Source: Brevibacillus_H sp049846925 (GTDB lineage: Bacteria > Bacillota > Bacilli > Brevibacillales > Brevibacillaceae). From it: 64,000 bases of DNA. A program made the translations under genes and the position numbers. Position 1 is the stretch's first letter. The number at the start of each line of letters is the position of its first letter. Where the stretch lies: the NCBI RefSeq assembly GCF_049846925.1, contig NZ_JBNCMT010000012.1, positions 80,027 through 144,026 on the forward strand. The letters run 5' to 3'. The notes under the pieces were generated by a model. It was not told the DNA's origin and did not search any database. It worked only from the letters and a program-made list of their open reading frames with translations. Shown piece after piece: positions 9,784 through 17,904 of this stretch.

Positions 9784-9829
9784 GATTGTATGGCACCTTT
9801 CTCTACCAGATAAAAATAGACGTTATAAA

Positions 9830-9840
9830 ACTAACTACTA
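9830..9840 (-). promoter_or_regulatory. Shared 11-bp motif upstream of the permease
   Basis: TAGTAGTTAGT on the minus strand, identical to the sequence at 10692-10702 in the promoter of the TrmB-like gene. It lies ~47 bp before the permease start, next to a TATAAC that could be its -10. This is a probable binding site for that regulator. Confidence 0.5.
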
Positions 9841-9851
9841 AAAAATCTCCC

Positions 9852-9883
9852 TAAAAGGACGGTTCAAAGCTTATTTGAACCGT
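9852..9883 (-). terminator. Terminator overlapping the end of the TrmB-like gene
   Basis: Perfect 10-bp arms ACGGTTCAAA (9859-9868) and TTTGAACCGT (9874-9883). The loop contains the regulator's TAA stop, and a CCTTTTAG tail follows on the minus strand. Confidence 0.75.
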
Positions 9884-10680
9884 TTTCCTGTTACGATATG
9901 GGTCAAATCGATATTGTTTCTCCAGATGCTATCTACTTTCTCAGAACCAAATTCCTTAGCTAAAGCTCCGTACATAATATCGTGTCGAATGTATTCTGTC
10001 GCGACTAGCACCAATGCCGGGTCCTTTGTTTTCACTGCCCATGCTGCATTGCTTTCGGAGAAGTTGGCAATTAACACTTCCTCCCCGTCCCGAGCCACCA
10101 GTGTCAAATGGCCACCCATCCGATCATTGGCAATATTCAGTGCCATGTAATTGTGATGGTAGGTCAAGCCCAGCTCGACATCCGAATTTCCAAACAGAAC
10201 CGTAAACGCATGAACGCCTTCCTTCATCCTCTGATCGACTGCATCTTTGATGAGTGGGACCTGACCTTCCCAGACAGACATCCACAGCTCACCCTTGGCC
10301 TGATCGATCATGTCCTTCATCTCGGCGATAACATGATCGTCACCATTGATCCTCCAGATGACGTTCGCTTCCTGATCGGTTTCGAGTGAAGAGAGGCTGT
10401 TTTCCAAAAAATCAAAGGATTGCTCAAATTCTTTACGCAATCGCCCAATCAACTCTTTTGCCGGAAGTGGTGCATATTTGACCGGATCAGATGGTACCGT
10501 GAAAACAGCACCCTTGTCCAACAGCTTGCCAATTACTTCATAGATCATAGAACGAGGAACCCCCGTCCGCTTGCTGATCTCATAGCCGGTAATCGGAGAG
10601 TTCTTCAACAGACCGATATACGCTTTGCATTCATACTGGGAAAACCCCAGTTTCTGAAGCTCCTTAACATATTCGTCCAT
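9871..10680 (-). CDS. TrmB-family transcriptional regulator
   Basis: 269 residues. The N-terminal winged helix (~5-80; LGFSQYECKAYIGLL...TGYEISKRTGVPRSMIYEVIGKL) is a TrmB/Sugar-specific regulator HTH. A short coiled coil (~80-105) joins it to a C-terminal phospholipase-D-like ligand domain (~108-255; GELWMSVWEGQVPLIKDAVDQRM). ATG 10680 follows a GGAGG. Its own promoter carries a palindrome overlapping the probable transcription start, and part of that motif recurs before the downstream permease. Auto-repression and permease control are therefore likely. Ligand unknown. Confidence 0.88.
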   Translation of the reverse strand: MDEYVKELQKLGFSQYECKAYIGLLKNSPITGYEISKRTGVPRSMIYEVIGKLLDKGAVFTVPSDPVKYAPLPAKELIGRLRKEFEQSFDFLENSLSSLETDQEANVIWRINGDDHVIAEMKDMIDQAKGELWMSVWEGQVPLIKDAVDQRMKEGVHAFTVLFGNSDVELGLTYHHNYMALNIANDRMGGHLTLVARDGEEVLIANFSESNAAWAVKTKDPALVLVATEYIRHDIMYGALAKEFGSEKVDSIWRNNIDLTHIVTGKRFK

Positions 10681-10691
10681 GGTGCCTCCGA

Positions 10692-10739
10692 TAGTAGTTA
10701 GTGTACTACTTACTATAAACGAATTTGTTTATATGTCAA
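10692..10739 (-). promoter_or_regulatory. SigA promoter and palindromic operator of the TrmB-like gene
   Basis: On the minus strand, -35 TTGACA (10734-10739), 16-bp spacer, -10 TATAGT (10712-10717). Just downstream is the inverted repeat AGTAGT-N6-ACTACT (10693-10710), placed to block initiation. The left half extends into the 11-mer shared with the permease leader. Confidence 0.75.
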
Positions 10740-10763
10740 CTGTTTTCAACTGATCTCCATTAC

Positions 10764-11129
10764 TTACCCTATAACCGACGAGATGTAATCTTTGTAAGCT
10801 ACGATTTTACGCTCTAGCATTTCATCCACATCAGTTAACGTTCTTATTTGTTCCTTAATAGAGTGTTTATGTTCTTCTAAGAGACTCAATCGAGCTGAGG
10901 TAGTATGATCTCCTTCCAAAAACAGTGAGGCGTATTTGCTTATTTTTGAGATAGGCATTTGCGTTTCTTTTAACTTGATAACAAATCGCAGCCATTTAAT
11001 ATGTGAATCGTTATAACGCCTGTCACCGTTTTCATCGCGATCAGGAACAATAATTTTTTCCTTTTCATAATAACGTAACGTATGTGTGCTTATCCCTAAT
11101 AAATGTGCCACTTCACCAATGGTATACAT
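10764..11129 (-). CDS. MerR-family transcriptional regulator
   Basis: The natural start is ATG 11129, beginning MYTIGEVAHLLGISTHTLRY with GGAGG just upstream. A longer reading to 11207 would run through the promoter and is rejected. The 121-residue product has the MerR winged helix (1-70, including RYYEKEKIIVPDRDENGDRRY) and a dimerisation coiled coil (~78-115). The effector domain is minimal and lacks metal-binding cysteines, so a small organic inducer is more likely than a metal. It is divergent from an SDR gene whose promoter has the MerR long spacer. Confidence 0.9.
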   Translation of the reverse strand: MYTIGEVAHLLGISTHTLRYYEKEKIIVPDRDENGDRRYNDSHIKWLRFVIKLKETQMPISKISKYASLFLEGDHTTSARLSLLEEHKHSIKEQIRTLTDVDEMLERKIVAYKDYISSVIG

Positions 11130-11155
11130 AAGAAACCTCCGCATTGATCTTACCC

Positions 11156-11186
11156 TTGACTTAGAGTTTACTCTAACCAGTATAAT
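11156..11186 (+). promoter_or_regulatory. MerR-type 19-bp-spacer promoter for the SDR gene
   Basis: -35 TTGACT (11156-11161) and -10 TATAAT (11181-11186) are separated by 19 bp. The spacer contains a perfect palindrome TTAGAGTTTACTCTAA (11161-11176). This is the standard arrangement in which a MerR protein untwists overlong spacer DNA to activate. Confidence 0.88.
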
Positions 11187-11241
11187 CAACTCATCGTAAC
11201 TTCTCAATTGAAGCTATTGTATAAATTCAGGAGGGATCTAC

Positions 11242-12003
11242 ATGAAATATACGGTAATTACGGGAGCAAGTTCAGGGATTGGATATGAAACCGCACTTGC
11301 ATTTGCTGCTCGCGGAAAAAACTTGATCCTAGCCGCTCGTCGAACGGAGGAATTGGAAAAGTTAAAATCAAAAGTGGCTGACATTAACGGAGAGTTGGAT
11401 GTAGTCATTCGGGCCGTTGACTTATCTGTGAATTCAAATGTTCATGAGTTTTACGATAGTCTACAGAATTATGAGATTGAGACCTGGATCAACAATGCTG
11501 GGTTCGGAAACTTTGCTTCTGTTGGAGAACAGAACTTAAATAAAATTGAGTCAATGCTTCACTTGAATATTGAAGCATTAACTATTCTATCTTCTCTTTA
11601 TGTACGTGACTATGCAGAGATTAAAGGAACGCAAATTATCAATATTTCTTCAGGCGGAGGATACAGAATTGTTGCTGACGCCGTGACCTATTGTGCAACG
11701 AAGTTCTATGTAAGTGCCTTTACGGAAGGTCTAGCACAAGAATTGAGTGAGAAAGGTGCAGCAATGCAAGCAAAAGTCTTGGCCCCGGCTGCAACAGAGA
11801 CTGAATTTGCGAAGCGTTCCCTTGACATTGATAATTTCGAATATGTTGGTGCAGTTCCTAAGTTTCATACAGCTAGTCAAATGGCCGGATTCTTGCTCGA
11901 TTTATATGATAGTGAGAAGGTCGTAGGAATAGTGAACGGGGAAACATATGACTTCGAACTAAGGGATCCCATCTTTACGTATGTGACGAGGTCAAAGAAA
12001 TAG
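11242..12003 (+). CDS. Short-chain dehydrogenase/reductase (classical SDR)
   Basis: 253 residues from ATG 11242 after AGGAGGG. Cofactor motif TGASSGIG (~6-13), NNAG (~87-90), catalytic Ser (NISSGGG ~137), and YCATK in place of YxxxK (~152-156). ARRTEEL after the second strand suggests NADP(H) preference. The closest general class is the YqjQ/DltE-type reductases. It is inducible through the adjacent MerR system; the substrate is probably an aldehyde or ketone whose accumulation MerR senses, which is inference. Confidence 0.88.
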   Translation: MKYTVITGASSGIGYETALAFAARGKNLILAARRTEELEKLKSKVADINGELDVVIRAVDLSVNSNVHEFYDSLQNYEIETWINNAGFGNFASVGEQNLNKIESMLHLNIEALTILSSLYVRDYAEIKGTQIINISSGGGYRIVADAVTYCATKFYVSAFTEGLAQELSEKGAAMQAKVLAPAATETEFAKRSLDIDNFEYVGAVPKFHTASQMAGFLLDLYDSEKVVGIVNGETYDFELRDPIFTYVTRSKK

Positions 12004-12041
12004 TTTTTTGATAATGCCCCAATAAAGAACGCCAAATGAAC

Positions 12042-12087
12042 AAAAGCCGGTTGGAACACATCAGGAAAGTGTACCAACTGGCTTTTT
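12042..12087 (+). terminator. Terminator of the SDR gene
   Basis: AAAAGCCGGTTGG (12042-12054) pairs, with one mismatch, with CCAACTGGCTTTTT (12074-12087). Confidence 0.85.
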
Positions 12088-12180
12088 GCATACAATGTTA
12101 ATCGACATCAAGAACGAGTATAATTGCTTAAATGGTAATAAAAACCACAACAATGATCAACTCAAGAAAGAGAGAATGAT

Positions 12181-12510
12181 ATGAAAAAAAATCTTCTGAT
12201 CGCAATAATTTTGTTGCTCATGATGAGTGTATTGACGGGTTTTCAAACTGAATCAACCACCACGTTACTACAGTCATTACAATCTAACCTTGTTCCTGTT
12301 ACCAAAATGGAACTTCCTTCAAAAACCATCATCGGGTTTGGAGAAGCGACACATGGTAACAAGCAATTTACTACGCTAAAATCAGATATTTTTAAGCATC
12401 TGGTGGAAAAGCAAGGATATCGCGTATTTGCTATCGAAGGCGATTTCGGCGGAGGACAAAAGATCAATGAATACATTTATAACCGACGAGGGAACCCGCT
12501 TTTCCAGTGA
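12181..12510 (+). pseudogene. 5' remnant of an erythromycin-esterase-family gene
   Basis: 109 residues: a signal peptide (MKKNLLIAIILLLMMSVLTG) then the start of an EreA/B-like domain with the family hallmark IIGFGEATHGNKQFTTLK and AIEGDFGGGQKINEYI. Family members are ~400 residues and need later His/Glu catalytic residues, all missing here. A TGA interrupts it after ...RRGNPLFQ, and the next ~100 bases show no continuation in any frame that I can recognise. It is a truncated, presumably inactive gene. Confidence 0.8.
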
Positions 12511-12574
12511 TTGATTATCGACTACAATCATAGCAACGGATTCTACCAAAATTTGTGATCAAATGGAGGTCACC

Positions 12575-12610
12575 ATGTCAAGAATCTTGCTAAGTGTTCG
12601 CAGAAAATAA
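12575..12610 (+). other. 11-codon ORF with a strong ribosome site
   Basis: ATG 12575 sits five bases after GGAGG and the frame stops after 11 codons (MSRILLSVRRK). It may be the start of a lost downstream gene left beside the esterase remnant, or chance. Expression is not supported otherwise. Confidence 0.2.
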
Positions 12611-12616
12611 CTGATT

Positions 12617-12668
12617 AAACTGCACCTCAATGGTTAGTACAAACCTAACAACTGGAGATGCAGTTTTT
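12617..12668 (+). terminator. Terminator after the esterase remnant
   Basis: AAACTGCA (12617-12624) pairs with TGCAGTTT (12659-12666). Inside are CCTC/GGAG and GGTTAG/CCTAAC stems, and the hairpin is followed by a T-run. Confidence 0.85.
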
Positions 12669-12766
12669 CTATGTCATTACTTTGGTGTTTGCATCTTAAA
12701 CAGAAAACATACTTCCACTACCTACTGGTGATAATAATAGGAAAATCAGTGAACTGAGGGATTTTT

Positions 12767-13780
12767 GTGGAGACCAGTGATACTCAAGATAAATTAACTT
12801 CGGCTGAACAAGGAAAGCTTTGGGCTACTTTTGTTGGCAATACGATGTCTTTATGCGTATTGGGTTATATGCTTAAAAACGTAGAGGACCAAGAAATTAA
12901 GGTGGTACTGAATAACGCTTTTCATTTGTCAAAGCATTTTGCGCTTACGGTTAAGGAAATTTTTGACAAGGAAAATTACCCCATCCCCAAAGGATTTACC
13001 ATGGATGATGTCAATCTAAGCGCTCCTCGATTATTTGAAGACGAGTTTTATCTTCACTACTTGAAGTACTTAGCCAAGGCAGGAATTAGTATTTACGGAA
13101 TAGCTATTCCTTTGGTAAGTAGACCCGATGTTCGTTCTTTTTTTACGCAAAGCATTGATTTGACAATTAAATTAGTAAATCAGGTCAATGAAACATTAAT
13201 TAAAAAGGGCCTATTAACAAAGCCAGCCTTTATTCCCTATCCAACTGAAGTGGATTTTATTGAAAAACACAGCTATTTAAATGGCTTCTTGGGTGAAATT
13301 AGGCCCCTGCAAGCACTCGAGATTACACATCTTTACGATAACATCGATAATAATGCCACTAGTAAAGCGGTCTTAATTGGTTTTAGTCAGGTAGCACATT
13401 TAAACCAGTCAAAGGCTTTTTTTCGAAGAGGTATCGAAATTGCAACAAAACATTACGACATATTCAGTAATCTGCTACTGGAGGAAGGACTAACTTCACC
13501 TCCTATATTTGATCCGCTGGTAACCACCTCAACAACTGCGCCCTTTTCAGATCGATTGATGCTGTTTCATAAGCTGGATATGTATGCAGTAAGAATAAGA
13601 GCCTACGGAAATGCAATGTCAATGAGTCCTAGACACGATGTGGTGGAGAAATACGCACGATTCATTGTAGAGGTAGGTAATTATGTCGAGGATGGCGCTA
13701 ACATCATGATTGATCACGGATGGCTGGAGCAACCCCCTCAAGCAGCGAATCGGAACGCCTTGGTTTCCAATTTGAAATAA
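12767..13780 (+). CDS. DUF3231 family protein (paralogue 1)
   Basis: 337 residues from GTG 12767 (CTGAGGGA upstream). The protein is made of two similar halves, each an all-helical bundle. Half 1 opens LTSAEQGKLWATFVGNTMSL and half 2 opens RPLQALEITHLYDNIDNN. It ends with the family tail DHGWLEQPPQAANRN. DUF3231 proteins occur in spore-forming Bacilli and some are annotated as coat-related; function is not established. A second copy lies at 43528-44532. It is monocistronic, followed by a terminator. Confidence 0.85.
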   Translation: METSDTQDKLTSAEQGKLWATFVGNTMSLCVLGYMLKNVEDQEIKVVLNNAFHLSKHFALTVKEIFDKENYPIPKGFTMDDVNLSAPRLFEDEFYLHYLKYLAKAGISIYGIAIPLVSRPDVRSFFTQSIDLTIKLVNQVNETLIKKGLLTKPAFIPYPTEVDFIEKHSYLNGFLGEIRPLQALEITHLYDNIDNNATSKAVLIGFSQVAHLNQSKAFFRRGIEIATKHYDIFSNLLLEEGLTSPPIFDPLVTTSTTAPFSDRLMLFHKLDMYAVRIRAYGNAMSMSPRHDVVEKYARFIVEVGNYVEDGANIMIDHGWLEQPPQAANRNALVSNLK

Positions 13781-13818
13781 CCCAAATGACAACGATATAA
13801 CTGGCTTGTTTCTTCCAA

Positions 13819-13843
13819 CCGCACTTCTACATAAGGAGTGCGG
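13819..13843 (+). terminator. Terminator of DUF3231 gene 1
   Basis: CCGCACT (13819-13825) pairs with AGTGCGG (13837-13843), followed by CTTTGCTG, a weak T-tract. Confidence 0.6.
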
Positions 13844-13988
13844 CTTTGCTGTATCTTGGCTGTATTCCTCAATTGGTTTATGCCTAAACATTTGTCCGTT
13901 TGGGCTGTCCGTTTTAAAAGAAAAAAACCAGCTACTAGACTTCTTCACTGGTTTTGGATTCATTTGTTTTTTAGACTATTCCTATTTC

Positions 13989-14645
13989 CTACTTACTCTT
14001 GTTCAAGAGATTTTCACTCACCACAAAAGTCGCCTCTGTCTTTGCCTGCACCTCTTCTAGCGTTACACCCTCCTGGAGTTCAACCAGAACCATTCCGTCT
14101 GTGGTGAACTCAAAGACAGCGAGCTCTGTAATGAGACAATTGACAACTTTTTGCCCTGTCAAAGGCAACGAGCACACTTTTTTTACCTTTGATTCTCCGT
14201 GCTTGTTAGCATGCTCCATGACAACTACGACACGTTTGGCACCATGGACAAGATCCATCGCTCCGCCCATTCCCTTGATCATCTTGCCTGGGATCATCCA
14301 GTTGGCGAGATCTCCTGTCTCTGAAACTTCCATCCCTCCGAGAATCGCCAGATCAATATGTCCGCCACGGATCATGGCAAACGATTCGGCACTGTCAAAA
14401 AAAGCTGCTCCCGGTACGGCGGTTATAGTTTCTTTGCCTGCGTTGATTAAATCAGGATCGGCTTCATTCTCGAAAGGATAGGGCCCGATGCCAAGCAATC
14501 CGTTTTCTGATTGGAGCAAAACGCTGAATTCTTGCGGAATCATGTTGGCTACCAAGGTAGGCATCCCAATCCCCAGATTCACGTTCATCCCGTCCTGAAT
14601 TTCTTTCACTGCTCTTGCGATGATTTTGGTTCTTGTATCTGACAT
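13989..14645 (-). CDS. scoB: Succinyl-CoA:3-ketoacid CoA-transferase subunit B
   Basis: 218 residues from ATG 14645 (MSDTRTKIIARAV; GGGAGGG upstream). A longer in-frame reading overlaps scoA and has no ribosome site. Contains the CoA-transferase beta signature with the catalytic glutamate in LLQSENGLLGIGPYP, and the glycine-rich GGHIDLAILGGMEVS. With ScoA it moves CoA from succinyl-CoA to acetoacetate, making acetoacetyl-CoA for thiolysis. It is the last gene of the four-gene 3-hydroxybutyrate operon, 16 bp after scoA. Confidence 0.95.
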   Translation of the reverse strand: MSDTRTKIIARAVKEIQDGMNVNLGIGMPTLVANMIPQEFSVLLQSENGLLGIGPYPFENEADPDLINAGKETITAVPGAAFFDSAESFAMIRGGHIDLAILGGMEVSETGDLANWMIPGKMIKGMGGAMDLVHGAKRVVVVMEHANKHGESKVKKVCSLPLTGQKVVNCLITELAVFEFTTDGMVLVELQEGVTLEEVQAKTEATFVVSENLLNKSK

Positions 14646-14661
14646 CCTGTTCACCCTCCCT

Positions 14662-15363
14662 TTATGCTTTCGCCAAAGTAAGCCGTTCGATCCGTTTCTG
14701 GTATGCGTCTCCGTGAAGTACGCCCTGAATGTAAACACTTGGCGTATGAATCTGATCTGGGTCCAATTCTCCTACACCGACCAGTTCTTCTACTTCTGCG
14801 ATTGTGATTTTGCCTGCTGTCGCAACCACGGGGTTAAAGTTTCTCGCTGTTTTATGATAGATCAGGTTTCCAAGCGGGTCTGCTTTCCACGCTTTGACCA
14901 ATGCAAAGTCAGCCACGATCCCTCTTTCCATGATGTAAGTACGCCCTTCGAATTCCTGATGTACTTTGCCTTCCGCAATCGGTGTACCGACTCCGCTTGC
15001 CGTGTAGAATGCAGGGATCCCCGCTCCACCCGCACGCAGCCTTTCCGCCAATGTGCCTTGAGGAACAAGTTCTACTTCCAACTCACCGCTTAAAAATTGC
15101 TGTTCGAAAAGCTTGTTCTCCCCCACATAAGAGGCAACCATTTTCTTGATTTGCTTATTGGCAAGTAATAAACCAAGTCCCCAATCGTCAACCCCGCAGT
15201 TATTGCTGACAACGGTCAGGTTTTTCACGCCTTTCTCACACAGGGCAAGAATCAGATTCTCAGGAATCCCGCAAAGCCCAAAACCGCCCACGGCAATCGT
15301 CGCACCATCTTGAATGTTTTGAATCGCATCCAGTGCGGATGACAGCACTTTTCCTTTTCTCAT
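14662..15363 (-). CDS. scoA: Succinyl-CoA:3-ketoacid CoA-transferase subunit A
   Basis: 233 residues from ATG 15363 (AAGGAGAG upstream). The alpha-subunit signature GATIAVGGFGLCGIPENLI is near the N-terminus, and NNCGVDDWGLGLLL and GGAGIPAFYTASGVGT are intact. It forms the heteromeric transferase with ScoB. Gene order transporter-dehydrogenase-scoA-scoB matches a complete route from 3-hydroxybutyrate to acetoacetyl-CoA. Confidence 0.95.
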   Translation of the reverse strand: MRKGKVLSSALDAIQNIQDGATIAVGGFGLCGIPENLILALCEKGVKNLTVVSNNCGVDDWGLGLLLANKQIKKMVASYVGENKLFEQQFLSGELEVELVPQGTLAERLRAGGAGIPAFYTASGVGTPIAEGKVHQEFEGRTYIMERGIVADFALVKAWKADPLGNLIYHKTARNFNPVVATAGKITIAEVEELVGVGELDPDQIHTPSVYIQGVLHGDAYQKRIERLTLAKA

Positions 15364-15389
15364 AGTGAGTTCTCTCCTTTTTCGTGTAC

Positions 15390-16175
15390 TTACTGGGCTG
15401 TATAACCTCCATCGATCACGGCTGATGTGCCGGTTACGCCTTTAAGCTTGTCGCTTGCTAACAGAATTGCATAGTCTGAAATCTCTTCAACCGAAAGCAA
15501 TCTCTTCTGTGGAACAAGAGGATAAATAATCTCTTCCAGTACATTTTCCAGAGGAACATTTCTTGTCTTTGCCAAATCATTCAACTGGTTTCTGACCAGT
15601 GGGGTATCCACGTAACCCGGACACAAGGCATTTACGGTAATTCCAAATGGTGCTCCCTCTAGTGCCGCAACCTTCGTCAACCCAATGACCCCATGCTTGG
15701 CGCTGTTATAGGCTGCTTTTCCTGCGAAACCGACAAGACCATTGATCGAAGACACATTGATAATTCGTCCGTACTGTTGTTTTTTCATAATGTGAAAGGC
15801 GTGCTTGATCCCCACGAACGGAGCAGTCAACATGACTTTCAGCAGCAGTTCAAACTTGTCGGTAGGGAATTCATCAATTGGTGACACATACTGCAATCCT
15901 GCATTGTTCACCAGAATATCCAGCCTTCCGTATGTATGAACAGCTCGATCGAGACTGTTACGAAATTCCTCCTCGTTTGTAACATCACACTTGACCCCAA
16001 TAGCTTCGAAACCATCTTTTTGCAAGGTGTTGGCTGCTTCTATTGCGCCTGCTTCATGCAGGTCAGCGATGACTACCTTCGCCCCCTCTGTCGCAAAGGC
16101 TCGTGCCATTTCAAAACCAATTCCACTTGCAGAGCCAGTGATCAAGGCAACTCTCTCTTCTAACAGTTTCTTCAA
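15390..16175 (-). CDS. 3-Hydroxybutyrate dehydrogenase (SDR)
   Basis: The best start is TTG 16175 (GGAG eight bases upstream), giving 261 residues. A GTG at 16184 is possible but sits on top of the ribosome site. NAD-binding TGSASGIG (~13-20) with an acidic residue after strand 2 (VVIADLHEA) suggests NAD(H). NNAG, SSINGLVG and the catalytic YNSAKHG are present, as is the C-terminal GGYTAQ typical of D-3-hydroxybutyrate dehydrogenases. It oxidises 3-hydroxybutyrate to acetoacetate, the substrate of ScoAB. Confidence 0.93.
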   Translation of the reverse strand: MKKLLEERVALITGSASGIGFEMARAFATEGAKVVIADLHEAGAIEAANTLQKDGFEAIGVKCDVTNEEEFRNSLDRAVHTYGRLDILVNNAGLQYVSPIDEFPTDKFELLLKVMLTAPFVGIKHAFHIMKKQQYGRIINVSSINGLVGFAGKAAYNSAKHGVIGLTKVAALEGAPFGITVNALCPGYVDTPLVRNQLNDLAKTRNVPLENVLEEIIYPLVPQKRLLSVEEISDYAILLASDKLKGVTGTSAVIDGGYTAQ

Positions 16176-16210
16176 AATGTCCACTCCTCTCCCAAAACTT
16201 CCATCTTGCT

Positions 16211-17596
16211 CTATACAAGCAGCGATGCACCAAATGCGAGAATAAATACAGCAAGCGTTTTGATCACCGTGATGGCAAAAATGTCTTTATATGATTGACG
16301 GTGCGTCAGACCGGTGATAGCTAACAAAGTAATAACGGCTCCATTGTGTGGAAGCGTATCCATACCACCAGACGCCATTGAAGCGATGCGGTGAAGAAGC
16401 TCCGGACTGATACCTGCTGCATTTGCCATTTCCATATACTGCTTGCCCATGACTTCGAGCGCAATTGACATACCACCAGACGCCGAGCCTGTAATACCAG
16501 CCAGCACGTTAACAGCAACAGCTTCCGAAACCAGTGGATGACTGCTAGATCCTACAATCCACTCTTGTACTGCTTTAAAACCCGGAAGTGTTTTCACCAC
16601 ATTACCGAAGCCTACTTCTGAAGCTGTGTTGAAAATAGCTAGCAATGCACCTGCGGAAGCAGCCGTCAAACCTGCGGCAAGCTTTGATTTGACACCGTTA
16701 AAGTTAATCAGTGTCGCTGCCAAAATACCAATGGTTAAAGCGATGATCAGGGACCATGACGATGTAACCGTTTTCACATTTGCGATATTAAAAGTGGTTT
16801 TGAGCATTTCAGCATCGTACCAAGCAGCTACAGTCAAGGCGCCTCTGCTAAACAAATAATTGAAGACGAGCACAAGTACGAGCGGCAGAAGTGACAACCA
16901 AATATTCGGATACTTCTCTTCTTGGTTCACCTCAGGTTCATTGGTGTGACCTTCTCCGTATCCTTCACCATTCGCCAAAGCTTGTTTTCTGCGGGTTTCG
17001 AGCCAGTACATACCACCGAGAAATACCATTAATGCGCCCAAAATCCCAACTACAGGAGCAGCATAAGCATCTGTGCCGAAGTAATTTGTCGGGATAATAT
17101 TTTGAATCTGAGGTGTACCAGGCAAAGCATCCATCGTAAAGGTAAACGCACCGAGAGCAATCGTTCCTGGAATGAGTCGCTTCGGAATATTGGCTTCTCG
17201 AAAAATCGCTGCTGCGAACGGATAAACGGCAAAAGCTACTACGAAAAGGGAAACTCCACCATAGGTAAGGGTGGCACAGGCAAGCACTACAGCAAGGATG
17301 GCTCGTTTGGAACCGAGTGCTTTTACAATGGAGCGAGCAATAGATGCAGCAGCGCCGCTCATTTCCATTACTTTTCCGAATACTGCGCCAAGCAAGAAGA
17401 TTGGGAAAAATGACTTCACATAGTTAGCTGCGTTAACCATAAAAACTTCTGTATAGCTAGGTAATAGTGCAAGGCCAGACAAAACAACAGCGAGCAAGGT
17501 AAAAATCGGGGCGAACACAATAACCGGGAAACCACGATAGGCGAAGTACATCAATAAGCCAAGCGAAAGTAAAATTGCAAAAATTTCGATGAACAC
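16211..17596 (-). CDS. GntP-family permease, probable 3-hydroxybutyrate importer
   Basis: 461 residues from GTG 17596 (GGGGAGG upstream), with about 12-14 hydrophobic helices and the GntP hallmarks GITGSASGGMSIALE and SGGMDTLPHNGAVITLL near the C-terminus. GntP members carry gluconate and other small carboxylates. Here the position at the head of the dehydrogenase/CoA-transferase operon makes 3-hydroxybutyrate or acetoacetate the likely cargo. B. subtilis has a similar yxjC-scoA-scoB-yxjF grouping. Transcribed from a sigma-54 promoter ~75 bp upstream. Confidence 0.9.
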   Translation of the reverse strand: MFIEIFAILLSLGLLMYFAYRGFPVIVFAPIFTLLAVVLSGLALLPSYTEVFMVNAANYVKSFFPIFLLGAVFGKVMEMSGAAASIARSIVKALGSKRAILAVVLACATLTYGGVSLFVVAFAVYPFAAAIFREANIPKRLIPGTIALGAFTFTMDALPGTPQIQNIIPTNYFGTDAYAAPVVGILGALMVFLGGMYWLETRRKQALANGEGYGEGHTNEPEVNQEEKYPNIWLSLLPLVLVLVFNYLFSRGALTVAAWYDAEMLKTTFNIANVKTVTSSWSLIIALTIGILAATLINFNGVKSKLAAGLTAASAGALLAIFNTASEVGFGNVVKTLPGFKAVQEWIVGSSSHPLVSEAVAVNVLAGITGSASGGMSIALEVMGKQYMEMANAAGISPELLHRIASMASGGMDTLPHNGAVITLLAITGLTHRQSYKDIFAITVIKTLAVFILAFGASLLV

Positions 17597-17668
17597 TACT
17601 TATTCCTCCCCTTTGATGTGTTGTTTGATAAATGTACAAATATCATTGCATCGATGTATCCTGAATTA

Positions 17669-17686
17669 TTGCACAATTCATGCCAA
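17669..17686 (-). promoter_or_regulatory. Sigma-54 (-24/-12) promoter of the 3-hydroxybutyrate operon
   Basis: On the minus strand TTGGCATGAATTGTGCAA has the essential GG-N10-GC spacing of SigL promoters (GG at 17684-17683, GC at 17672-17671). It faces the GntP-family gene. Confidence 0.85.
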
Positions 17687-17738
17687 GCTAAATCAATGGC
17701 ATTTTATCGACATTTCAATAACATTCTCTCTTACCAAT

Positions 17739-17752
17739 TCCAAAATTCTGGA
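17739..17752. promoter_or_regulatory. Activator site 1 (TCCA-N6-TGGA)
   Basis: A 14-bp dyad embedded in the longer ATTCCA-N6-TGGAAT, ~55 bp upstream of the -24 element. It shares its arms with the two sites at 17852-17884. Confidence 0.65.
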
Positions 17753-17772
17753 ATGATCCTGCTTGTTCCAAA

Positions 17773-17818
17773 GAGAAAACCCCTCCGACTTTAGCAACAA
17801 TCCTCTGTCAGACGGGTC
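17773..17818 (-). terminator. Probable terminator of the sigma-54 activator gene
   Basis: Imperfect long stem between 17777-17788 and 17807-17818 with G-T pairs and a GGGGTTTTC tail on the minus strand. Confidence 0.5.
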
Positions 17819-17851
17819 TTATTTCTGTTAAATTGGGCAAAATCGTCATCG

Positions 17852-17884
17852 TCCAAAATTTTGGAATAGTTCCAATAATTTGGA
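17852..17884. promoter_or_regulatory. Activator sites 2 and 3
   Basis: The perfect palindrome TCCAAAATTTTGGA (17852-17865) and TCCAATAATTTGGA (17871-17884) match site 1 in their TCCA-N6-TGGA arms. Their centres are 19 bp apart, and they lie ~170-200 bp upstream of the sigma-54 promoter, normal for enhancer-binding proteins. Confidence 0.72.
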
Positions 17885-17904
17885 CGAATAGTGACAAATT
17901 ATGA

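Noticed and set aside
11130..11207. N-terminal extension of the MerR protein
   Set aside because: It would run through the MerR operator and the -35 of the divergent promoter; MYTIGEVA is the standard MerR start.
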